From Pedobacter ginsenosidimutans (GTDB lineage: Bacteria; Bacteroidota; Bacteroidia; Sphingobacteriales; Sphingobacteriaceae): a stretch of DNA of 64,000 bases. The notes below the pieces were generated by a model that made no database searches, had not been told where the DNA came from, and saw only the letters and a program-made list of their open reading frames with translations. The stretch covers positions 186,001 to 250,000 of the forward strand of contig NZ_LMZQ01000007.1 in NCBI RefSeq assembly GCF_001442625.1. Reading direction: 5' to 3'. This document shows positions 27,442 to 36,208 of the stretch, piece after piece (the first letter of the stretch is position 1; each line of letters opens with the position of its first letter). Made by a program: the position numbers and the translations under genes.

Positions 27442-28221
27442 TTATTCTGAGAAAACCGTTGTCGGATCAATCTCTTTAAAAAGATAAGGCGGGTGTTGTG
27501 GCAAAGTACCATGGCTAACTGCAGCAGGCATATCCTCTTTCATGGTATTAATATCTTCAATCGTTACCTTTTGGTTTAAAACATCATAGGTCACCTTGGT
27601 TTGCTGGCCTGCACCCGCGTTAAACGTTTCCATATAAGTAAAAACAAGTTCGTTGTCTATAAAACGGTACCTGGTTTCGCGATTACCTACAGGACCGCTG
27701 CTGTAAGTTGATATAATTAAATTTCTTTTTTGATCTATGCTGATGTCTTCACTGTCATATTGCTGGTAATCGCCATTAATATAGGCAGCGCCAATGGCCA
27801 GCCAGGAGCTGGCGTATAAACGGTACCCACCTTCCGGCTGTTTCAACAAAATTAAAGTAGGGCGCAAATCTGTACTGTCTGTCTTATTCTGGAGCACTAA
27901 AACTACATCTTCCAGTTCGTCATTATTTAAACGGCCTTTGGTATCCATTGCAATTTTATACGATCCGGGAACAAAATCTTCAATAGTGTTTCCGCTTTGT
28001 GAAAATTCGACCTGCTTCGCTTCTTTCGGAATTTCAGTTTTAGGGTTAAGTGTTACTGCTTGTGTATCGCGCACAACCGCAACAACAAGGTCAGAGTTAC
28101 TGCTTGCAGCATGCTGAGGTTTCATACCTGCGCCAAACCAATGCAGTTTATACATCAACGAAATGGCTACCAACATGATGCACGTTAAAACCCCGAGGAT
28201 AATTTTATTCTGTTTCTTCAT
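27442..28221 (-). CDS. membrane-anchored exported protein of unknown function
   Basis: 259 residues. MKKQNKIILGVLTCIMLVAI is an uncleaved-looking N-terminal hydrophobic anchor followed by KLHWFGAG. The extracytoplasmic part contains GSYKIAMDTKGRLNNDELED and VVLVLQNKTDSTDLRPTL, where the DxxxxxNxDxxxD pattern resembles the calcium-binding-like loops found in proteins that evaluate a ratio of a value and a dated limit. LILLKQPEGGYRLYASSWLA follows. I do not recognise a family name. It is a solitary gene; a 393-base gap lies upstream. Confidence is high that it is coding, low for function. Confidence 0.68.
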   Translation of the reverse strand: MKKQNKIILGVLTCIMLVAISLMYKLHWFGAGMKPQHAASSNSDLVVAVVRDTQAVTLNPKTEIPKEAKQVEFSQSGNTIEDFVPGSYKIAMDTKGRLNNDELEDVVLVLQNKTDSTDLRPTLILLKQPEGGYRLYASSWLAIGAAYINGDYQQYDSEDISIDQKRNLIISTYSSGPVGNRETRYRFIDNELVFTYMETFNAGAGQQTKVTYDVLNQKVTIEDINTMKEDMPAAVSHGTLPQHPPYLFKEIDPTTVFSE

Positions 28222-28614
28222 CGATTGTTTATGGTTAATCTCCTGCAGCTTTTATTTATTTTTCAGGTCGGAATCAAAATCTTTCACAATCCGCCATGTG
28301 GCCTGTGCGGTTACCGTAATAGAAAAGCCTGATAAAAACAAAGCAAAACTGTATTTCGTTAAAAATTATTCACAATAGATCATTTTTATGCTTTTAAGCT
28401 TGAAAATAGCAAATGCTGAATTGAAATTATTTAATTTTTACCGAACAACAGTATAAATTTGCATTAAATTCGTTCTGGCATTAATGCGCTCGCATTTTTA
28501 ACATTCATTGTAAATGAAATAGCCAAAACCACCAGCTGTAAAATCAATTCTAATCCTTATTTTTGGCAACATATATCCTTAAAAGGGATATTTCCCAATA
28601 CTTCTTTAAATCCA
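28222..28614. other. intergenic region before the MscS-type gene
   Basis: This 393-base gap has no gene that I can defend. A box TAAATTTG at 28454-28461 fits the phylum's -7 promoter consensus and could serve the downstream channel gene with a leader of about 150 bases. A minus-strand open stretch of 29 codons (28252-28341) starts only at TTG and is listed among the rejected items. Confidence 0.4.
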
Positions 28615-30975
28615 ATGATAACAATAAATAATTTCCCTATACTATTCCGAAATCTATTACTCCTGCTTTTTACCATTATTATTATGGGTAGTGCATTTGC
28701 ACAAAAGGGCAGGTTATCAGATAAGGGACAGGACGTATCTATTCTTTCGGATTCTGCTACATTGACCAAAGGCGATTATTTGGCACACCTGGAAAAAGTA
28801 TTTGAAACCGTTAATAAAGTTCCGGTTACCGTTGGCTCCTTTAAGAAACTTAAGCCAATAGAAGCACATTTAACTCAGGATGAAGCTGCACTGGCACTGC
28901 TTAAAAGCCGGTTAATGCAAAGCGACAGATCACCCAACCTGCAAAACCTGCAGATGGATCAAACCCTGCTGGAAGAATTACAGAGCAATAATAAAGATTG
29001 TTTGTCAGACCTTGATGAATATGAAAAGGAGTTACGGGCTTTAAAAACAGAAATTCTTAACCTGCGTAAAGATACCGTACTGATTAAAGTATTTACGGTA
29101 CCTGCCATACAGGTTATGTTTAAAGAGCAGTTTGCAGAGTTAAAGAAGAAACGTATAGTGATGGATAGTCTACTAAAAACGACTACCTTATCCATCAACA
29201 ACCTGCAGGCCAGAACCTCTTCTAACCTCATCAATATTAAAGAGTTGATGTATCTTACCGATAGTCAGCTCGATGCCGTAAGCATTAAAGCTTTTGGTAA
29301 AGAGCGCCGTTATTTGTGGGAAACGGTAAACAGACGGGCCAATAAAAGCATGGGCTTCCGTAGGTTTATAAAAGGAGAACAAGAAATATCGGGCTATTAT
29401 TTTGTGTACACCAGGAGCAGCCGGTTATTATTACTTTTTACCTGTACCATATTCTTCTTTTGGGTATTCTTCAATTTTAGAAGCGTAAAACAGCGGGGCC
29501 GTTTAGAAACCCTTGATGGTTTTTCACTGGTTAGTCCACAGCCCTATTTAATTACTTTTATCATGCTCTTTGCATTGGCCCCAATATTTGATCTGAGGGC
29601 GCCCGCACTTTACATAGAAGCTGTTGAGCTTATTCTAGCCATTTTGCTCACTGTATTTTTCCGCAAAAAGCTAGACTCAAAGTTGTTTTACTATTGGTGC
29701 ATATTTGTGGTACTTCTTCTTGCTCCGGTTTTTTTACGCCTTTTGGGTATGCCACCAAGATACCAGCGCTGGCTGCTGCTGTTCTTAACCACCAGCTCCG
29801 TTGCCTATGGCATTATGGTATGGAAAATGCTCGATGAGAAAACCAAAAGATACAGGATGATCCTCACTACGGGTTTTATTTACGTTGGCTTTTCTATCAT
29901 TGCCACCTTTTGTAATCTATTTGGCCGCTTTACCCTCACGCAGATTTTTTATTCAACCGGGGTAAGCTCGCTTTTAAATGCCATATCGCTAACCATCCTG
30001 GCCAAAGTATTGGTAGAGGCCTTTTTGTTACAGATGAAAAGCAGCAGGATCCGTAAAGGATTTCCAGAGTATTTTGATTGGCAGCCTGTAATTACCGGAC
30101 TTAAAAGGCTAACCGGCATTGGGGCTACCCTAATCTGGTTTGTAATATTTACCACCAACCTGAATATTTTTAATGGACTATACGAATCGGTAATGGAAAT
30201 CCTCACCGAAAAAAGAACCATTGGCAACTTCTCTTTTACCTTTGGCGGTATCGTATTGTTTTTGGGCATTATCTGGGTTGCCAACTTTTTGCAGAAATAC
30301 ATTGCCTATTTCTTTGGCGATACAGGCGATGACAGTTTTGACGATAACAAAGGAGAGCGATCTAAATTACTCGTAACCCGTTTGGTATTATTAATTGGCG
30401 GTTTTTTAATCGCCGTTGCCGCTTCCGGACTGCCAATTGATAAAATCACGGTTATCCTGGGCGCCTTAGGCGTGGGAATTGGGTTGGGCTTACAGAATAT
30501 TGTAAGCAATTTCGTATCGGGGATTATCCTTATTTTTGATAAAACCATCCGAATAGGCGACATTGTAGAGCTGAGCAATAAAAAAGGAAGGGTAAAGGAA
30601 ATCGGCGTACGCTCCAGTACCTTACTTAGCGATGAAGGCGCCGAAATTATTATCCCCAACGGTTCTATTTTATCAAATAACATCATCAACTGGACACTGA
30701 GCAACAACCAGATGCGGGTAGATATTTCTTTATTGATTGCGAAACCCTTTAATTCTACTGAAGTGGTAAACCTGATCAGAGAAATTATTGTAGAGAACAA
30801 CAATGTTTTTATCAGCAAAGAGCCTATTATTATGATCAGCCCAGTGAGTAAGCTCAACAGTACCATCAATATTTATTTCTGGTGCAAGGATATATCGAAA
30901 GCCGATTTGACCAGAAGCATGATCAATGCGCAGATATTTGAGGCATTTGAGCAGAAGAACATTGAAATTTTATAA
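28615..30975 (+). CDS. large MscS-family mechanosensitive channel
   Basis: 786 residues with an N-terminal signal-like segment (ITINNFPILFRNLLLLLFTI), a long soluble region rich in Leu, Lys and Glu (about 60-245) likely to be coiled coil in the periplasm, and about ten hydrophobic segments. The C-terminal module is a typical MscS unit: AVAASGLPIDKITVILGALG, GVGIGLGLQNIVSNFVSGII as the pore helix, IRIGDIVELSNKKGRVKEIG and EIIIPNGSILSNNIINW. Such MscK/YbiO-like proteins release solutes upon hypo-osmotic shock through the inner membrane. Full length, no frame damage. The start at 28615 is the first ATG and precedes the hydrophobic signal. Confidence 0.88.
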   Translation: MITINNFPILFRNLLLLLFTIIIMGSAFAQKGRLSDKGQDVSILSDSATLTKGDYLAHLEKVFETVNKVPVTVGSFKKLKPIEAHLTQDEAALALLKSRLMQSDRSPNLQNLQMDQTLLEELQSNNKDCLSDLDEYEKELRALKTEILNLRKDTVLIKVFTVPAIQVMFKEQFAELKKKRIVMDSLLKTTTLSINNLQARTSSNLINIKELMYLTDSQLDAVSIKAFGKERRYLWETVNRRANKSMGFRRFIKGEQEISGYYFVYTRSSRLLLLFTCTIFFFWVFFNFRSVKQRGRLETLDGFSLVSPQPYLITFIMLFALAPIFDLRAPALYIEAVELILAILLTVFFRKKLDSKLFYYWCIFVVLLLAPVFLRLLGMPPRYQRWLLLFLTTSSVAYGIMVWKMLDEKTKRYRMILTTGFIYVGFSIIATFCNLFGRFTLTQIFYSTGVSSLLNAISLTILAKVLVEAFLLQMKSSRIRKGFPEYFDWQPVITGLKRLTGIGATLIWFVIFTTNLNIFNGLYESVMEILTEKRTIGNFSFTFGGIVLFLGIIWVANFLQKYIAYFFGDTGDDSFDDNKGERSKLLVTRLVLLIGGFLIAVAASGLPIDKITVILGALGVGIGLGLQNIVSNFVSGIILIFDKTIRIGDIVELSNKKGRVKEIGVRSSTLLSDEGAEIIIPNGSILSNNIINWTLSNNQMRVDISLLIAKPFNSTEVVNLIREIIVENNNVFISKEPIIMISPVSKLNSTINIYFWCKDISKADLTRSMINAQIFEAFEQKNIEIL

Positions 30976-30986
30976 TTGCAGATAAC

Positions 30987-31808
30987 ATGAGCAAATTTAT
31001 CCTTTCCGAAATCAATATTTATCCCATCAAATCGTTGGGAGGCATAAGTCTCCGAGAAGCACAGCTTGAAGAAAAAGGCCTGCAATATGATAGAAGATGG
31101 ATGCTTGTTGATGAGGAAGGTATATTTATTACCCAACGGAAATATTTTGAACTGGCACTGCTTCAGGTAAATATTGGGGATGGTAAATTAAGCGTTTCTC
31201 ATAAAACTTTACCCGAGCAAAGTATATCCTTTTCTTTGGATGAAGATACCGGAGAAGAGCTATCTGTTGTAATCTGGAACGATACCGCCACTGCACTTGA
31301 AGTAAATAAAACAGTAAGCGATTGGTTTTCTGACTTCCTGAAGTTTAAGGTTAGATTGGTAAAAATGCCTTTAACTGAAAAAAGATTGGTAGACCGGGAT
31401 TATGCTTCGAATGATGAAGTGGTTAGTTTTGCCGATGGTTATCCTTGCCTGCTTATCGGCCAATCGTCGCTTAACGGGCTTAATGAAAAGCTTGATGATT
31501 CAATACGAATGGACCGTTTCCGCCCAAATTTTGTTTTTACAGGCGGGGAACCACATGTTGAGGATAGTTTTAAAACTTTTCACATTGGTGAGGTATTGTT
31601 TTCGGCAGTAAAACCATGTGCCAGATGCGTGCTCATTACCATCGATCAGCAAACTGGCGAAAAAGGGCAGGAACCATTAAGAACATTGGCCAGCTACCGT
31701 ACGGTAGGTAAAAAAATCATGTTCGGCCAGAACCTGCTTCATCAACAATTGGGGATTATCCGTGTTGGCGATGAGGTAAAGGTTGTAGATTGGAAAGACG
31801 AATACTAA
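30987..31808 (+). CDS. MOSC domain protein
   Basis: 273 residues. The N-terminal beta-barrel domain (LSEINIYPIKSLGGISLREA, YDRRWMLVDEEGIFITQR) and C-terminal MOSC domain (DGYPCLLIGQSSL, RMDRFRPNFVFTGGEPHVED) match the arrangement of YiiM/MOCOS-like proteins. KPCARCVLITIDQQTGEKG holds conserved cysteines, as in MOSC proteins that bind molybdenum cofactor or transfer sulfur, and PLRTLASYR follows. It starts 11 bases after the channel gene stop and may be co-transcribed with it, which would be a chance pairing. Probable role: an oxidoreductase or sulfur-transfer activity with molybdenum cofactor; substrate unknown. Confidence 0.88.
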   Translation: MSKFILSEINIYPIKSLGGISLREAQLEEKGLQYDRRWMLVDEEGIFITQRKYFELALLQVNIGDGKLSVSHKTLPEQSISFSLDEDTGEELSVVIWNDTATALEVNKTVSDWFSDFLKFKVRLVKMPLTEKRLVDRDYASNDEVVSFADGYPCLLIGQSSLNGLNEKLDDSIRMDRFRPNFVFTGGEPHVEDSFKTFHIGEVLFSAVKPCARCVLITIDQQTGEKGQEPLRTLASYRTVGKKIMFGQNLLHQQLGIIRVGDEVKVVDWKDEY

Positions 31809-31840
31809 CCTCTTATCGCATAAGTTTTTTAATCGGGAAC

Positions 31841-32839
31841 ATGACTGGAACTATTATTTCTAAAATATTGATGGCTATTGTAGTTGGCAGTGCATTTGGG
31901 CTGTTTTATACGCTCCTGCTAAATCTGCATGGTTTTACCAGGGTGAAGTATAAACACGTAGCCATCTCCATCGCTTTAGTTCTATTTCTATTAGGCCTGT
32001 ACAGTTTTGAGGCTGCCGGCATAGCCTGTTTTATTATTGGGATAGGGATTTTTATCCTCGCCATAGCGCTCATAGTAAGAGGTACGGCCGATTCGCTCAA
32101 AGCGCTTTCAGCCAAATTCTCATCTGGTGACAACAAAACACAAAGCAATGAAGATCTGCGGCTTAATAACACAGTTTTAAGCAGTTATGCAGGCGTGGTA
32201 TTTCACTTTGTGATTATTGTTCTTATCTGCCTGTCGATATTTACCTACGCTGATGATACTGTATTGGACCAGGCCAAAATGGACAGATTGATCAGTGATG
32301 CTGTTTTTCAGTTTTCGAGTACCATTATGCTCATGCTGCTAGGCGTATTTAATCCCTTTGTCCCCGCTTCGCTAAGGTTATTAAGCATTGCCGACCATAT
32401 TGACAGCCTTAAATACCCTAAATTCTACCTGATGCTTTCGGGCAAAAAATTCTGGACAGTTTTAAAAAGCCTGATCTGCCTGGGTATTATCGGATACTTC
32501 ATTTCTAAAGGCTATTTTGGTCTTTTGGTGTGGGATAGTACAGCGCCTTATATGAATGCATATATTTTCATTATCGGTCTTTTTATCTTTATTAATCTGG
32601 TAGAAATGATCCGTAGGCCTGAAGTTTTTTTTCAAAAAAACCTGTTTAGGATAACGATGTTACTGCGATCGGCTTTTGTGAGCATTTTCGTAAGTGCCAT
32701 CCTGGTTTTCTCTACCTTGGTTATTTCTACAGCTGTTGGTGCAGATATTAATAAACTTAAAGTAAGTTCAGAGGCGATACTTTTTCTTGGCTTTAATATT
32801 GTAATGTGTTATAATGAGTTTAGGCTGGCAAGGGTCTAG
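31841..32839 (+). CDS. multi-pass membrane protein of unknown function
   Basis: 332 residues from ATG 31841; the open frame reaches back to 31790 inside the MOSC gene but adds no sensible sequence. Nine or so hydrophobic segments are visible, including ILMAIVVGSAFGLFYTLLL, HVAISIALVLFLLGLYSF, IACFIIGIGIFILAIALIV and SAFVSIFVSAILVFSTLVIS. Between the first two and the next group lies a hydrophilic stretch SSGDNKTQSNEDLRLNN. I do not recognise a family. It follows the MOSC gene by 32 bases and is probably in the same transcript. Function is open. Confidence 0.68.
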   Translation: MTGTIISKILMAIVVGSAFGLFYTLLLNLHGFTRVKYKHVAISIALVLFLLGLYSFEAAGIACFIIGIGIFILAIALIVRGTADSLKALSAKFSSGDNKTQSNEDLRLNNTVLSSYAGVVFHFVIIVLICLSIFTYADDTVLDQAKMDRLISDAVFQFSSTIMLMLLGVFNPFVPASLRLLSIADHIDSLKYPKFYLMLSGKKFWTVLKSLICLGIIGYFISKGYFGLLVWDSTAPYMNAYIFIIGLFIFINLVEMIRRPEVFFQKNLFRITMLLRSAFVSIFVSAILVFSTLVISTAVGADINKLKVSSEAILFLGFNIVMCYNEFRLARV

Positions 32840-32857
32840 ATTGTTATGATCTTCCTT

Positions 32858-33409
32858 TTATTGTTTTGGATAACCAGTAAGGATAAATGTGAGCATGCCC
32901 GGAACATTTACATGCGTATTTTGATAATCGCTTGAGGCAATTTCAAACCCCATTTTTTCGAGTAGTTTTACAGAAGGCGGGTTGTCGCTGGATGGGCAAG
33001 CAACGATCGTTTTAATGCCCATTACCTCAAATGCATATTGGAGTATACGAGTAATAATCTCTACCATGATGCCTTTACCCTGAAACTCCGGGAGCAACTC
33101 ATATCCCAATTCTACGGTCTCATTCCGGAGATCAAAATTCCATAGGCAGGCTGCTCCTATCATAGCGTTATCGCCTTTATAAGAAGCAACCCAGTATATA
33201 GATTCATCATTATTGATCAGATGATCAATTTTATTGATGTATGCAATGGCTTCATCAATATGAATGAAAGGCGCCTTGCCCGTCAGTGCAGCCACTTCAA
33301 CATCCGAACGCAATTGATAAATTACAGGAGCATCTTCCAACGAAAGCCTGCGAAGGATCAATCTATCTGTTTCGAGTACAGGGAAAGTGGAAAAATCGAG
33401 TTGTTTCAT
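32858..33409 (-). CDS. GNAT N-acetyltransferase (RimJ/RimL type)
   Basis: 183 residues. FPVLETDRLILRRLSLEDAP is the start of RimJ/RimL-like GNATs, ETVELGYELLPEFQGKGIMV contains the acetyl-CoA binding motif A (Q/R-x-x-G-x-G/A as QGKGIM), and ACPSSDNPPSVKLLEKMGFE is motif B. Such enzymes acetylate the N-terminus of ribosomal proteins, amino-glycosides or small amines in the cytoplasm. The gene stands alone and converges with the membrane protein gene. The true target cannot be predicted. Length is typical. Confidence 0.85.
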   Translation of the reverse strand: MKQLDFSTFPVLETDRLILRRLSLEDAPVIYQLRSDVEVAALTGKAPFIHIDEAIAYINKIDHLINNDESIYWVASYKGDNAMIGAACLWNFDLRNETVELGYELLPEFQGKGIMVEIITRILQYAFEVMGIKTIVACPSSDNPPSVKLLEKMGFEIASSDYQNTHVNVPGMLTFILTGYPKQ

Positions 33410-33607
33410 CTGGTTAAATTAAGGAAGAATTGCTGCAGTCAAGATTATTATCTAGCGGAAGATAATGATTTTTTCATATGAATTAAAGTTTCCCGATCAG
33501 TACAAAGCGAATATAACTAATTACCACTTAAAGGTACTTGCTGGCGGGCAGCATCGGCCCCGACTCACCCAAAAAAGGCCAAAAGCAGCGCCTGGCTTTA
33601 CCTTTTA

Positions 33608-33706
33608 GGTAACCAGGAGGTAAAGAAAAGGTAACCCAGGGGTTAACCTGGGGTTAACTTGGTATAGAGAAAGGGTAAACAACAGGTAATAAAGGGGTAA
33701 ACAAAT
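33608..33706 (+). repeat. helically phased 11-bp GGTAA repeat array
   Basis: GGTAA or GGTTAA begins at 33608, 33619, 33630, 33641, 33652, 33674, 33685 and 33696, that is every 11 bases, with one degenerate slot at 33663. The remaining six bases per unit vary. The period is close to one turn of DNA, so the motifs lie on the same face. No CRISPR features are present, and 11 is not a multiple of 3, so it is not a coding repeat. I do not recognise it as a known element. Confidence 0.8.
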
Positions 33707-33825
33707 ATTAGCATATTTCCTTGCCCAACACAAGGTACCCTTTCGGTTGCTGACAAATAAAAAAACTCATTTACAATAATAAAATCATTGAAGTTGTATC
33801 ATAAAGGCGATTTCAGCCCAGATGC

Positions 33826-33915
33826 TGTCATGTTGAGCCTGTCGAAACACCTTAAAGCGTATTCAAACAGGTCCTTCGACAAGCTCTCCACAGGAATCCT
33901 TTGGACAGGATGACA
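33826..33915. repeat. REP-like imperfect palindrome, copy A
   Basis: Begins TGTCATGTTGAGCCTGTCGA and ends GGACAGGATGACA, so the outer 5-8 bases are inverted. Similar termini (TGTCAT/ATGACA or CGTCAT/ATGACG) occur at 35961, 39494, 39597 and 50207, always between genes. Central sequence (CCTTCGACAAGCTCTCCACAGG) suggests a cruciform-forming bacterial repeat. Confidence 0.6.
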
Positions 33916-33962
33916 AATCTATATTAGGATACAACCTCTTCTTTGAAATATAAAATGTGAGA

Positions 33963-35816
33963 TTATTTCCGCACTGGTATATTTATGTTGTACAGCTTAT
34001 CGTTCAAAGCTTTCATCTGTGCTTCCGAAAATTTGATATCTTTTCTGTCATAGGTCATCAAGCCATTGGTTTCTACTTCAACATCGGTAGTTTGGGTATA
34101 CACTCCGGCAGAAAGCCCTAATGGAATTAATTCTGCTAAACGTTTGGTAAACTGGGCGTATTTATTAAACAGATCGGTTTTGTTTTTAAAACTCTGGTAA
34201 CCCCAGTTATTTTTCTGTTGCCATACATGGCCATCAATGGGCAGGCCAAGCCCACCAAATTCACCCAGTACAAGGGCATAGTCTTTTCCAAAATAATCAG
34301 GACTCGGCATAGCCGGATGCGGGTAATTGTGCAGGTCGATAATATCGCCAACCGGATAGAAATTACCTCCACTGGCCGTATTCACCAATCTTGAAGGATC
34401 TTTCTCTTTTGTCCATTTGGCAATTTCTACTGTTTTAAACTGCCCCCAGGCCTCATTGAAAGGTGTCCATACCACAATAGAAGGCACATTGTAAAGTGCA
34501 TCGATAATAGCATTCCATTCTTTTTTGTAATATCCTTCAGATTCGGCACTTCTGTTTTGGTCTGATCCATGATCTAAAACACCAGGTCGGTTCTCCCAGC
34601 CGTTACCAAGGTCGCCGCTTGGCATATCCTGCCAAACCAGCATACCTGCTTTATCGCAGTAGTAGTACCAACGTGCAGGCTCTACCTTAATGTGCTTTCT
34701 GATCATATTAAAACCCATTTCTTTGGTTTTATCTACATCGAACTTTAAAGCCGCATCTGTTGGTGCGGTGTAAAGTCCATCTGGCCACCAGCCCTGATCT
34801 AAGGGGCCATACTGAAAAACAAATTCATTATTTAACAGCATACGCTGAATGCCGTTCTGATCTTTGCCTATTGAGGTTTTGCGCATGGCAAAATAACTTT
34901 TCACCTCATCAACCTTTTTATTTTTAGCGATCAGCTCCACTTTCAGGTCGTATAAAAATGGATTTTTAGTATTCCAAAGTTTGGGGTTCGCAATTTTTAA
35001 ACTGATTGCGCCCGTGCCATCAGCGGTCTGCTCAGCCACTTTGGTCGTACCATCCCATACTGAAACCTTAACCCGATCGCCTGTGCTGGCGCCAGTTAAA
35101 AACGGGGTAACCGATACCGTTTGCTGATCGATATCGGGCGTTACTTTAATGTGATCGATATGTACTTTATTTACTGCCTCAATCCACACCGTTTGCCAGA
35201 TACCGGTTACCGGGGTATACCAGATGCCTTCCGGTTTTTTCACCTGTTTTCCCCTTGGTTGAGGGCCTTCATCTGTCGGGTCCCAAACTTCTACGGTTAA
35301 AGTCTGGTTTCCACTCTTGTTTAAAAACGGCGTAATATTAAAACTGAAAGGATCGAAACCGCCTTCATGTTTACCTACCGCTTTACCGTTGATACTCACG
35401 GTACTTCTCCAGTCAACCGCACCGAAATGAATCAAAATTTCTTTGCCTTTCATGTTTGCAGGCACAGTAAAGCTGGTTTTGTACCACAGCAAGCTATCTT
35501 TACCTACTGTTTTGCCAACACCCGAAAGTGAAGACTCTACCGCGAAAGGCACAAGGATTTTACCCTGGTTGATTGCAGGCTGTTGTGATTTTGCAGAAAT
35601 GGCATAATCCCAAAGCCCATTGAGGTTTTTCCAGTTACCGGTACGCTCAAACTGTGGGCGGGGATATTCTGGCAATACATTTTTAGGATTAACTTCCTGG
35701 GCCCATGGTGAAGAGATTTTCCCTTTTACCATCGACCACGATTTGTCTTGCTGCTGCGCAGAAAGGGAAAGCGAGAGCCCCAGCAGTGAGAAAAGGATGG
35801 TTACTTTTTTGTTCAT
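33963..35816 (-). CDS. glycoside hydrolase family 2 (beta-galactosidase/glucuronidase-like)
   Basis: 617 residues from the ATG at 35816; an open frame extends upstream to 35870 but MNKKVTILFSLLGLSLSLSA is a clean signal peptide. The exported enzyme has the usual order: jelly-roll domain (NLNGLWDYAIS, VDWRSTVSINGKAVGKHEGG, VWDPTDEGPQPRGKQ), an immunoglobulin-like domain, then a TIM barrel. NEAWGQF is the acid/base region and LVLGEFGGLG holds the nucleophile. HIKVEPARWYYYCDKAGMLV is also conserved. Retaining exo-enzyme acting on beta-linked sugars; the exact sugar is unknown. It is the distal gene of a minus-strand PUL. Confidence 0.88.
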   Translation of the reverse strand: MNKKVTILFSLLGLSLSLSAQQQDKSWSMVKGKISSPWAQEVNPKNVLPEYPRPQFERTGNWKNLNGLWDYAISAKSQQPAINQGKILVPFAVESSLSGVGKTVGKDSLLWYKTSFTVPANMKGKEILIHFGAVDWRSTVSINGKAVGKHEGGFDPFSFNITPFLNKSGNQTLTVEVWDPTDEGPQPRGKQVKKPEGIWYTPVTGIWQTVWIEAVNKVHIDHIKVTPDIDQQTVSVTPFLTGASTGDRVKVSVWDGTTKVAEQTADGTGAISLKIANPKLWNTKNPFLYDLKVELIAKNKKVDEVKSYFAMRKTSIGKDQNGIQRMLLNNEFVFQYGPLDQGWWPDGLYTAPTDAALKFDVDKTKEMGFNMIRKHIKVEPARWYYYCDKAGMLVWQDMPSGDLGNGWENRPGVLDHGSDQNRSAESEGYYKKEWNAIIDALYNVPSIVVWTPFNEAWGQFKTVEIAKWTKEKDPSRLVNTASGGNFYPVGDIIDLHNYPHPAMPSPDYFGKDYALVLGEFGGLGLPIDGHVWQQKNNWGYQSFKNKTDLFNKYAQFTKRLAELIPLGLSAGVYTQTTDVEVETNGLMTYDRKDIKFSEAQMKALNDKLYNINIPVRK

Positions 35817-36208
35817 TGGTTTAAATTTGTGTGTTAAAGTTAGGTTTGGCAATGTTATTAATTTAAGCAAAGAATAGTTTCATCCTAAGGGCTTATTTGT
35901 TTCATAAAAGTCAATATGAATGACAGCAATTAATTTACGCTTAAAAACCCCCAGAGTTACCGTCATTTCGAGCGGAGTGCAACGCAGTCGAGAACCATGA
36001 AGTGCTCAGCGGAGCTAAATCTGTCTAGATAGATCTCTCTCCCGAACGTTCGGGACTGCGCTACATCCGATAGCTATCGGATCGAGATGACGACTATTCT
36101 ATTGGAGTCTGTCAATGATAGCCTGTAGAAAGACAAATATTTCTATTTTCACCTAAGGGTCTTCGCCTCCGCTCTCTGTAGGAGTCCTTTGGACAGACTG
36201 ACCATAAT
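35817..36208. other. intergenic region with REP-like elements
   Basis: This 392-base stretch between two PUL genes is mostly the REP-like copy B (35961-36092), followed by a short partial copy near 36177-36200 (AGGAGTCCTTTGGACAG, also present at copy A). No gene is supported. Confidence 0.55.
35961..36092. repeat. REP-like palindromic element, copy B, with nested palindromes
   Basis: Ends are CGTCATTTCGAGCGGAG and CGAGATGACG. Two perfect inner palindromes are present: TCCCGAACGTTCGGGA at 36040-36055 and ATCCGATAGCTATCGGAT at 36065-36082. Copy F at 50207 has the same termini but the GATAGCTATC module sits in its left arm instead. Confidence 0.7.

Larger units (their letters stand above)
33410..33962. 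other. intergenic region with phased array and REP-like element
   Basis: This 553-base gap holds no supportable gene. It carries the 11-bp periodic GGTAA array at 33608-33706 and the REP-like element at 33826-33915, itself enclosed by GTTGTATC (near 33793) and GGATACAAC (near 33928). The rest is spacer. Confidence 0.6.

Noticed and set aside
28252-28341. Minus-strand ORF with a hydrophobic stretch and TWRIVKDFDSDLKNK-like end
   Set aside because: Only 29 codons from a TTG start, with a stop just upstream in frame; the coding signal is too weak to call a gene.
33608-33706. The periodic array as a CRISPR
   Set aside because: Units are 11 bases, with no spacers of typical length, no long repeat and no cas genes nearby.
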